This document shows positions 5,534-10,121 of a stretch of DNA of 10,121 nucleotides, in pieces. The stretch's first letter is position 1; every line of letters starts with the position of its first letter. Position numbers and translations under genes: made by a program. Origin of the DNA: Candidatus Bathyarchaeota archaeon (GTDB lineage Archaea > Thermoproteota > Bathyarchaeia > TCS64). The stretch covers positions 1-10,121 of the forward strand of contig VGJH01000023.1 in assembly GCA_016867505.1 (NCBI GenBank), read 5' to 3'. The notes beneath the pieces are model-generated. The model made no database searches, had not been told where the DNA came from, and saw only the letters and a list, made by a program, of their open reading frames with translations.

Positions 5534-5917
5534 ATGGACCCACTAATTAATGCATTAAATACTATAATGAGTCACGAGTCTAGGAGAAAATCTGAATGTA
5601 TAATAACTCCAGCTTCTGGTTTAGTTGGTCGTGTTTTACGTCTAATACAATCAAAAGGATACATCGGAGAAATTGAATTTATTGATGATGGCAGGCAGGG
5701 TAAATTTAAAGTACAATTATTTGGTAGAATAAATGAATGTAAAGGAGTAAATCCTAGATATTCAACAAAAGTAAAAGATATGGAAAAATGGGAAAAACGA
5801 TTCTTACCTAGCCGTGAATTAGGATTAGTTATACTATCAACGCCTCGTGGAATTATGGAACATAAACAAGCCATCGAACAGAATGTTGGCGGTGTAGTAA
5901 TTGCATATGTCTTCTAG
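5534..5917 (+). CDS. rps8: Small-subunit ribosomal protein uS8 (S8)
   Basis: 127 residues. uS8 binds helix 21 of 16S rRNA and is central to platform assembly; in some bacteria and archaea it also represses its own operon by binding mRNA. Marks are MDPLINALNTIMSHESRRKSEC at the N-terminus, the GLVGRVLRLIQSKGYIGEIEFIDDGRQGKF middle, INECKGVNPRYS, and the signature STPRGIMEHKQAIEQNVGGVVIAYVF at the end. GGTGA (5525-5529), which holds the uS14 stop, is four bases before ATG 5534. Its TAG is itself joined to the GGTGA site of uL6. I found no clear S8-binding stem-loop mimic, but I could not fold the mRNA. Confidence 0.97.
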   Translation: MDPLINALNTIMSHESRRKSECIITPASGLVGRVLRLIQSKGYIGEIEFIDDGRQGKFKVQLFGRINECKGVNPRYSTKVKDMEKWEKRFLPSRELGLVILSTPRGIMEHKQAIEQNVGGVVIAYVF

Positions 5918-5922
5918 GTGAT
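5918..5922 (+). promoter_or_regulatory. Shine-Dalgarno site of uL6
   Basis: Directly after or with the last G of the uS8 TAG stop, the sequence GGTGA (5917-5921) is followed by five bases and ATG 5927. The in-frame GTG at 5918 lies within the site and is a decoy start. Confidence 0.7.
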
Positions 5923-5926
5923 TAAA

Positions 5927-6460
5927 ATGTCAGCAGAAATTATTGAAAATATAATTGAAATTCCAGAAAATGTTCAATTCACCCTAGAAGGAAAAAAGAT
6001 ATCCATAACCGGTAAGAAAGGTAGTATAATTCAAGATTTCACACATACTAAAATTGATATGATCCATGATGGTACCACAATAAAATTAAAAGTTATTAAT
6101 CCTAAGAAAAAAGAATCTGCTTTAGTTGGTACAATAACTGCACATATTAAAAACATGCTAAAAGGAGTAACTGATGGCTTTATTTATAAAATGAAACTGG
6201 TTTTTGTACACTTCCCCATGACATTAAAAATTCAAAACAAAACAATATCAATTGAAAATTTTATCGGAGAAAAACAAGCAAGATATGCAAAAATTGTTGG
6301 TGACACAAAAGTCTCAATTCATGGAGAAGACATCATTATTGAAGGAATAAACATTAATGATGTCAGTCAGACTGCAGCAAATTTGCATACAGCAACAAAA
6401 GTCCATAAAAAAGATTTAAGAAAATTCCTTGATGGAATTTATCTTTACAGCAAGGAGTGA
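5927..6460 (+). CDS. rpl6: Large-subunit ribosomal protein uL6 (L6)
   Basis: 177 residues. uL6 lies near the factor-binding centre of the large subunit, close to the sarcin-ricin loop. Two repeated alpha/beta domains are visible: the first with IEIPENVQFTLEGKKISITGKKGSI, the second after GVTDGFIYKMKLVFVHFPM, a signature of the archaeal and eukaryotic family, with VSIHGEDIIIEGININDVSQTAAN leading to KKDLRKFLDGIYLYSKE, the expected ending. ATG 5927 is preferred to the in-frame GTG 5918, which is part of the ribosome site. Composition is very AT-rich. The stop TGA (6458-6460) lies in the Shine-Dalgarno site of eL32. Confidence 0.97.
   Translation: MSAEIIENIIEIPENVQFTLEGKKISITGKKGSIIQDFTHTKIDMIHDGTTIKLKVINPKKKESALVGTITAHIKNMLKGVTDGFIYKMKLVFVHFPMTLKIQNKTISIENFIGEKQARYAKIVGDTKVSIHGEDIIIEGININDVSQTAANLHTATKVHKKDLRKFLDGIYLYSKE
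6452..6460 (+). promoter_or_regulatory. Shine-Dalgarno site of eL32
   Basis: AAGGAGTGA ends the uL6 gene and stands five bases before ATG 6466. It contains the in-frame GTG 6457, which would overlap uL6 by four bases and add three residues; ATG 6466 fits the site better. Confidence 0.7.
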
Positions 6461-6465
6461 ATGAC

Positions 6466-6891
6466 ATGAATAATACAGAAAAAAGAAGACTATTGAAAGT
6501 AAGAAACATAATAAACAAAAGAAGACCCGAATTCTTAGCTTTCGAAACTTGGCGATTAAAACGAATACGACAACGATGGCGTAAACCAACAGGTATAGAT
6601 AATAAAATGAGAACAAATGAAAAAGGCTGGCCTAAATCTGTAAATGTTGGCTGGCGTGGACCAAAAGGCGTACGTAATTTACATCCCTCTGGTAAAAAAG
6701 AAGTATTAATTTACAATATTAATGACCTAACAAAAATTGATGTTAATACACAGGTCGGAAGAATTTCATCTAATGTTGGTTTAAGGAAAAAAGAAAAAAT
6801 TATTGAAGAAGCAGGAAAAATTGGCATCAAACTTCTTAATGTATCAAAAATTACTCCCAAACCCTCTGATCAGGAGGTTGTTACGAAATGA
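6466..6891 (+). CDS. rpl32e: Large-subunit ribosomal protein eL32 (L32e)
   Basis: 141 residues. eL32 is an archaeal and eukaryotic 23S/28S rRNA-binding protein with no bacterial counterpart. Marks are RRLLKVRNIINKRRPEFLAFETWRLKRI at the N-terminus, RWRKPTGIDNKMR, the VGWRGPKGVRNLHPSGKKEVLIYN core (residues about 58-81), IDVNTQVGRISSNVGLRKKEKI, and AGKIGIKLLN at the end. Only a short N-terminal extension is present. The last bases hold GGAGG (6873-6877), the ribosome site of eL19, and the TGA overlaps the eL19 ATG in an ATGA junction. Confidence 0.96.
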   Translation: MNNTEKRRLLKVRNIINKRRPEFLAFETWRLKRIRQRWRKPTGIDNKMRTNEKGWPKSVNVGWRGPKGVRNLHPSGKKEVLIYNINDLTKIDVNTQVGRISSNVGLRKKEKIIEEAGKIGIKLLNVSKITPKPSDQEVVTK

Positions 6892-7346
6892 ATCTTTCAA
6901 GCCAAAGAAGATTAGCAGCTGAAGTACTGGGAATTGGTCAAAATCGTATCTGGATTAATCCTGAAAAAATTGATGAAGTAGAAATGGCAATTACTCGAGC
7001 AGAAATTCGTAAATTAATTGCAGATGGAACAATCAAAGCTAATGAATTAAAAACTACAAGTAGATATAGAGCAAGAAAATTATCTGAAAAGAAGCAAACA
7101 GGTAGACGAATAGGACCTGGAACGAAAAAAGGTAAACAATATTCAATTATTTCAGAGAAAACTCGATGGATTAATCGCATCAGATCATTAAGGAAAAAAT
7201 TAATGGAAATGAGAGAAAAAAGAGTAATTACAGTTAACACTTACCGAACGCTGTATCGTAAAGCTAAAGGTGGAGAATTTAAAACCATTGCTGAACTGGA
7301 AAGACATATTAGTGAACAAAGATTAAGGAGGCGTTCATTTGGCTAA
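6888..7346 (+). CDS. rpl19e: Large-subunit ribosomal protein eL19 (L19e)
   Basis: 152 residues, standard archaeal length. eL19 is a highly basic, long-helix protein that reaches between domains of 23S rRNA and towards the small subunit. Marks are NLSSQRRLAAEVLGIGQNRIWINPEKIDEVEMAITRAEIRKLI at the N-terminus, SRYRARKLSEKKQTGRRIGPGTKKG in the middle (residues about 58-82), and the long C-terminal helix RIRSLRKKLMEMREKRVI with YRTLYRKAKGGEFKTIAELERHI. It is coupled at both ends: a four-base ATGA overlap with eL32 and an eight-base overlap with uL18. Confidence 0.97.
   Translation: MNLSSQRRLAAEVLGIGQNRIWINPEKIDEVEMAITRAEIRKLIADGTIKANELKTTSRYRARKLSEKKQTGRRIGPGTKKGKQYSIISEKTRWINRIRSLRKKLMEMREKRVITVNTYRTLYRKAKGGEFKTIAELERHISEQRLRRRSFG
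7325..7331 (+). promoter_or_regulatory. Shine-Dalgarno site of uL18 (supports a TTG start)
   Basis: AAGGAGG lies seven bases before TTG 7339, inside the end of eL19. The codons after the TTG give AKGARYRLAYRRRRE, the conserved uL18 N-terminus, and there is no ATG nearby. Confidence 0.75.
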
Positions 7347-7929
7347 GGGAGCACGTTATAGACTTGCCTATAGGCGTAGGCGTGAGCATAAAACAGATTA
7401 TCAGGCAAGAAGAATATTGGCAATATCTGACACTCCCCGTTTCGTCGTGAGGGTATCAAATAAATTGCTTATTGTACAAACAATCCAGTCATTAATTGAA
7501 GGCGACAAAGTATTATCAGAAGTAACCTCGAAAGAATTATTCGATAAATATGGTTGGAAAGCAAGTGGTAAAAGTATACAAGCAGCATATCTATTAGGAT
7601 TAATAGCTGGGTATAAGACGAAGAGTCAAGAAATCGGTAAAGCATATTTGGATATTGGATTAAAAAGGCCTACCAAAGGTTCTAAAGTATTTTCAGTCGT
7701 TAAAGGAGCAATTGACTCTGGATTAGAAGTGCCTTGTGACAGTGATGTCATTCCTTCTCCAGAAAGAATAAGTGGAAAAGATGTTGTAGAGTACGCTAAA
7801 AATATTGAAGATCCAGCAACATATGAAAAACAATTTTCTGCTTACCTTAGAAAAGGAATCAATCCTGAAAGCATCCAAGAACATTTTGAAGAAGTTAAAA
7901 AGAAGATAATGGAGGACTGGACGAAATGA
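7339..7929 (+). CDS. rpl18: Large-subunit ribosomal protein uL18 (L18), TTG start
   Basis: 196 residues, the long archaeal and eukaryotic form (bacterial L18 is about 120). uL18 binds 5S rRNA in the central protuberance with uL5, which is encoded seven genes earlier (counting inclusively from uL5). Marks are ARYRLAYRRRREHKTDYQARR at the N-terminus, PRFVVRVSNKLLIVQTI, a GWKASGKSIQAAYLLGLIAG helix, the KAYLDIGLKRPTKGSKVFSVVKGAIDSGLEVP segment (residues about 102-132), and PERISGKDVVEYAK near the C-terminus. The TTG at 7339 is fixed by the ribosome site and by conservation right after it. GGAGG at 7911-7915 near its end serves uS5, whose ATG overlaps the TGA by four bases. Confidence 0.97.
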   Translation: MAKGARYRLAYRRRREHKTDYQARRILAISDTPRFVVRVSNKLLIVQTIQSLIEGDKVLSEVTSKELFDKYGWKASGKSIQAAYLLGLIAGYKTKSQEIGKAYLDIGLKRPTKGSKVFSVVKGAIDSGLEVPCDSDVIPSPERISGKDVVEYAKNIEDPATYEKQFSAYLRKGINPESIQEHFEEVKKKIMEDWTK

Positions 7930-8564
7930 GTAGAGAAAGCGAAACACAATCTCTTGAAAACTGGGTTCCTAAAACTCAGCTTGGCAAGATGGTTAAAGAA
8001 GGTCATATAACAAGTATATTTGAGATCTTTAAAGAAGGCTACAAAGTTAAAGAAGTAGAAATAATCGATTTTCTATTACAAGATCTTAAGGATGAAGTAA
8101 TTGATATTGGTCTAGTCCAAAAACAAACAGATGCAGGAGAAAACTCAAGGTTCAGAGCTGTTGTCGCTGTTGGTAATAGCAACGGATTAATTGGATTAGG
8201 TGTAGGAAAAGCAAAGAGAGTAAGGAACGCGATTGAAAAAGGTGTTCGCACAGCTAAACTAAACCTGTATCCAATTAAACGAGGGTGCGGTAGTTGGGAA
8301 TGTGATTGTGGTCAACAACATACATTACCTTTTAAGGTTTCAGGGAAAGCAGGAAGTGTTGAACTAACCTTGATACCCGGTCCTCAGGGACTTGGCCTCG
8401 TTGTTGGTGATACAGCAAAAATTGTACTCACTCTTGCTGGTATCCAAGATTGCTGGTCAAAAGCAACTGGAACCACTACTACAACCACTTCTTTTGCCTT
8501 TGCTGCTTTTGAAGCGCTTAAAGAAACAATGAAAGTAATGACACCACAGGAATGGGCGAAGTAA
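7926..8564 (+). CDS. rps5: Small-subunit ribosomal protein uS5 (S5)
   Basis: 212 residues. uS5 lies at the mRNA entry channel next to uS3 and eS4/uS4 and affects decoding fidelity. It has the double-stranded-RNA-binding-like N-terminal domain (SRFRAVVAVGNSNGLIGLGVGKAKRV, residues about 75-99), then KRGCGSWECDCGQQHTLPFKV with Cys 121, 126 and 128, and the second domain with GSVELTLIPGPQGLGLVVGD, VLTLAGIQDCWSKATG and FEALKETM. Residues 183-188 are six consecutive threonines, where archaeal relatives usually read G-x-TRTT-x-NFAKA; the usual Arg is Thr185 and the usual Lys is Phe192. The start forms an ATGA overlap with uL18. Identity is certain despite this local divergence. Confidence 0.97.
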   Translation: MSRESETQSLENWVPKTQLGKMVKEGHITSIFEIFKEGYKVKEVEIIDFLLQDLKDEVIDIGLVQKQTDAGENSRFRAVVAVGNSNGLIGLGVGKAKRVRNAIEKGVRTAKLNLYPIKRGCGSWECDCGQQHTLPFKVSGKAGSVELTLIPGPQGLGLVVGDTAKIVLTLAGIQDCWSKATGTTTTTTSFAFAAFEALKETMKVMTPQEWAK

Positions 8565-9038
8565 ATGTCAAGTAACATATTTTTTGTCATAAGAATTCGT
8601 GGCGGCGTCGATGTACCCAAATTAATTGAAGATACAATGATGATGCTACGAGTCGATAAAAATAACTACGCAACTTTCATTACAAATACACCATCATACT
8701 CAGGAATGCTAAATAAAGCAAAAGATTACATAACTTGGGGAGAACCAACATTAGAAACCATAAAAAGTATTATTGCTAAAAGAGGAATGTTGGTTGGAGA
8801 TAAAAAAATTTCAGATGAAAAACTTACAGAACTAGGCTATTCTAGCTTAGATAAACTTGCAGAATCCGTGTTAAAAGGAGAAATCGAGTTTAATCAATTA
8901 AATGGTATTAAACCATTCTTTAGGATGCATCCTCCAAAGAAAGGCTTTAAAAAGACAATAAAACGTGCGTACTCAGATAATGGCGAACTCGGTTATCGCG
9001 GTGAAGCCATAAATGAATTAGCATTACGGATGTGTTAA
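8565..9038 (+). CDS. rpl30: Large-subunit ribosomal protein uL30 (L30)
   Basis: 157 residues, the long archaeal and eukaryotic form (bacterial L30 is about 60). uL30 packs on 23S rRNA near the base of the central protuberance. Marks are FVIRIRGGVDVPKLIEDTMMMLRVDKNNYATF at the N-terminus, SGMLNKAKDYITWGEP (residues about 46-61), a middle helical insert with IIAKRGMLVGDKKISDEKL, and the C-terminal signature GIKPFFRMHPPKKGFKKTIKRAY, GELGYRGEAINELALRM. ATG 8565 directly follows the uS5 TAA with no spacer, and no strong ribosome site is seen, so it probably relies on reinitiation. Confidence 0.97.
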   Translation: MSSNIFFVIRIRGGVDVPKLIEDTMMMLRVDKNNYATFITNTPSYSGMLNKAKDYITWGEPTLETIKSIIAKRGMLVGDKKISDEKLTELGYSSLDKLAESVLKGEIEFNQLNGIKPFFRMHPPKKGFKKTIKRAYSDNGELGYRGEAINELALRMC

Positions 9039-9050
9039 TAATAAGAAATA

Positions 9051-9055
9051 GGTGA
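9051..9055 (+). promoter_or_regulatory. Shine-Dalgarno site of uL15
   Basis: GGTGA stands five bases before ATG 9061 in the 22-base gap after uL30. The in-frame GTG 9052 within it would add three residues; ATG 9061 is preferred because the site must lie upstream of the start. Confidence 0.75.
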
Positions 9056-9060
9056 AAAAT

Positions 9061-9486
9061 ATGCCTCACAAATTAAGAAAAACTAGAAAACAACGTGGAT
9101 CAAGATATTGTGGATGGGGTCAAGTAGGTCAACATAGAAAATCTGGAAGCCGAGGAGGAAAAGGTAATGCAGGTGGACACAAACATTTCTGGATCCGTAC
9201 AGTGAAATATGAGCCATTAAGATTCAGATCAATAGGATTCACACCTCTTTCAAGATTATTACCGAAAATAACTACAATAAATGTTGGTGAAATTGAAGAT
9301 TTAGCTCTAAAAATTTTAGGTTCAGAAGGCTTAAAAAACGGTGCTGAGTTAGATTTAAAATCTTTAGGCATTGAGAAAATCTTGGGAAGAGGAAGCATTA
9401 ACTCTGCATTAAAAATACGTGTTGACTCTGTATCTTCTAACGCTGAAGAAAAGATTAAGGAAGCAGGCGGATCAATAGTAGAGTGA
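9061..9486 (+). CDS. rpl15: Large-subunit ribosomal protein uL15 (L15)
   Basis: 141 residues. uL15 binds 23S rRNA late in assembly and holds several rRNA domains together by a long basic N-terminal extension. Marks are KLRKTRKQRGSRYCGWGQVGQHRKSGSRGGKGNAGGHKHFW (residues about 4-44), typical of the archaeal and eukaryotic form, then VKYEPLRFRSIGF, and a globular C-terminal domain with INVGEIEDLALKILG, LDLKSLGIEKILGRG and IKEAGGSIVE. The first 40 residues are dense in Gly, Arg and Lys, as expected for an rRNA-penetrating tail. SecY starts only six bases after its stop. Confidence 0.96.
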   Translation: MPHKLRKTRKQRGSRYCGWGQVGQHRKSGSRGGKGNAGGHKHFWIRTVKYEPLRFRSIGFTPLSRLLPKITTINVGEIEDLALKILGSEGLKNGAELDLKSLGIEKILGRGSINSALKIRVDSVSSNAEEKIKEAGGSIVE

Positions 9487-9492
9487 TAAATC

Positions 9493-10121
9493 TTGCCTCG
9501 ATTCCTTGACCTATTTAAACCAATTTCAAGAATAATCCCCGAAGTTAAAGCACCGGAAAGAAAAGTTTCTTTCCAATCCCGATTATTATGGACTTTATTA
9601 GCATTATTAGTCTATTTTGCTATGTCAGAGATAACCCTTTATGGAATAACTACCTCAGGTTCTTCTGATCCTTATGCTAATATACGAATAATTTTCGCAT
9701 CACAACGTGGTACATTAATGGAGTTAGGCATTGGCCCTATTGTTACAGCTGGATTAATCATCCAACTATTAGCAGGAGCTAACATCATTTCATTTGATAG
9801 ATCTAATTCAGAAGATCGTGCCCTATTCACAACAGCTAGTAAATTTCTTTCAATTCTAATGATTATCCTCCAATCAGTTCTTTACATAATTGGAGGAGCA
9901 TATGGAGAAATTACGATGATTAAAGGAGCTGCTATCTTTATTCAATTATTAGCAGCAGGAATTATAATCATGCTTCTTGATGAACTCGTCCAAAAAGGAT
10001 GGGGAATAGGCAGCGGAATCAGCTTATTTATTGTTGCTGGAATAACTCAAACCATTTGGTGGAGTAGCTTTAACCCAGTAACTGTAGATGATGGTTTAAG
10101 ATATGGTGGAATTATCGCATT
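9493..10121 (+). CDS. secY: Preprotein translocase channel subunit SecY, 3' truncated
   Basis: The first 209 residues run off the window edge; archaeal SecY is usually about 450-490 residues. SecY/Sec61-alpha is the membrane channel for secreted and membrane proteins, with SecE and Sbh as partners. Visible segments are an amphipathic N-terminus with VKAPERKVSFQSRLLW, TM1 (about 31-50), the ASQRGTLMELGIGPIVTAGLIIQLLAG plug and TM2 region (about 69-95), TM3 (about 117-137), TM4 (about 146-165) and the start of TM5 after VQKGWGIGSGISLF (about 167-190). The start is TTG 9493: it follows the uL15 stop by six bases, GAGTGA (9481-9486) acts as a partial ribosome site, and MPRFLDLFKPISRIIPEV is a typical archaeal SecY beginning. 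The segment SSFNPVTVDDGLRYGGIIA resembles eukaryotic Sec61-alpha. Confidence 0.96.
   Translation, partial: MPRFLDLFKPISRIIPEVKAPERKVSFQSRLLWTLLALLVYFAMSEITLYGITTSGSSDPYANIRIIFASQRGTLMELGIGPIVTAGLIIQLLAGANIISFDRSNSEDRALFTTASKFLSILMIILQSVLYIIGGAYGEITMIKGAAIFIQLLAAGIIIMLLDELVQKGWGIGSGISLFIVAGITQTIWWSSFNPVTVDDGLRYGGIIA

Noticed and set aside
5520..5620. uS8-type autoregulatory stem-loop near uS8 or uL5
   Set aside because: No convincing helix-21-like hairpin could be recognised by eye, and I could not fold the RNA, so no feature is claimed.
6416..6616. Minus-strand frame with strongly hydrophobic translation, resembling a small membrane protein
   Set aside because: It is antisense to the Lys/Arg-rich start of eL32; the hydrophobicity follows from complementing AAA/AGA codons. 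No Shine-Dalgarno site was seen.
8384..8620. Minus-strand frame spanning the uS5/uL30 junction
   Set aside because: The Val-rich run is simply the reverse complement of the poly-threonine codons of uS5; there is no independent support.

Overview
This window is a stretch of the archaeal S10/spc ribosomal protein cluster, with all 21 genes on the + strand. In order they are uL2 (5' end cut off), uS19, uL22, uS3, uL29, Rnp1 (RNase P protein Rpp29), uS17, uL14, uL24, eS4, uL5, uS14, uS8, uL6, eL32, eL19, uL18, uS5, uL30, uL15 and SecY (3' end cut off). The archaeal-type members eS4, eL32 and eL19, together with an RNase P protein gene between uL29 and uS17, rule out a bacterium. The DNA is AT-rich (about one third G+C by eye). 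uS14 and the SecY loop resemble their eukaryotic counterparts closely enough that an AT-rich Asgard archaeon is my best guess. That is an inference from remembered family sequences, not a search result.

Layout: bases 1-1066 hold the end of an upstream transcription unit (uL2, uS19). Bases 1067-1269 are the only sizeable non-coding gap. It is very AT-rich, with two T6 tracts that could terminate transcription, a tandem heptamer, and a TATA-like box about 25 bases before a plausible start site just upstream of uL22. From 1270 to the window end the genes are packed at -8 to +13 bases: three TAATG one-base overlaps, two ATGA four-base overlaps, and two eight-base overlaps (uL5/uS14 and eL19/uL18). 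This points to one long, translationally coupled mRNA. uS14 (51 codons) lies in the gap between uL5 and uS8 and is easily missed.

Functionally the genes supply both ribosomal subunits (uS3, uS5, uS8, uS14, uS17, uS19, eS4; uL2, uL5, uL6, uL14, uL15, uL18, uL22, uL24, uL29, uL30, eL19, eL32), one protein of the tRNA-maturing RNase P, and the channel subunit of the Sec translocon, which docks on the large subunit.

I see no mobile element, CRISPR array, RNA gene or undescribed gene system here. The points worth a second look are subtle. They are an unusual loop in uL2, a transcription-unit break between uS19 and uL22, abrupt intragenic composition shifts (Rnp1 about 21% G+C beside a uS17 5' half at about 49%), a poly-threonine run in uS5, and a regular Shine-Dalgarno geometry that places a misleading in-frame GTG nine bases before four true ATG starts.
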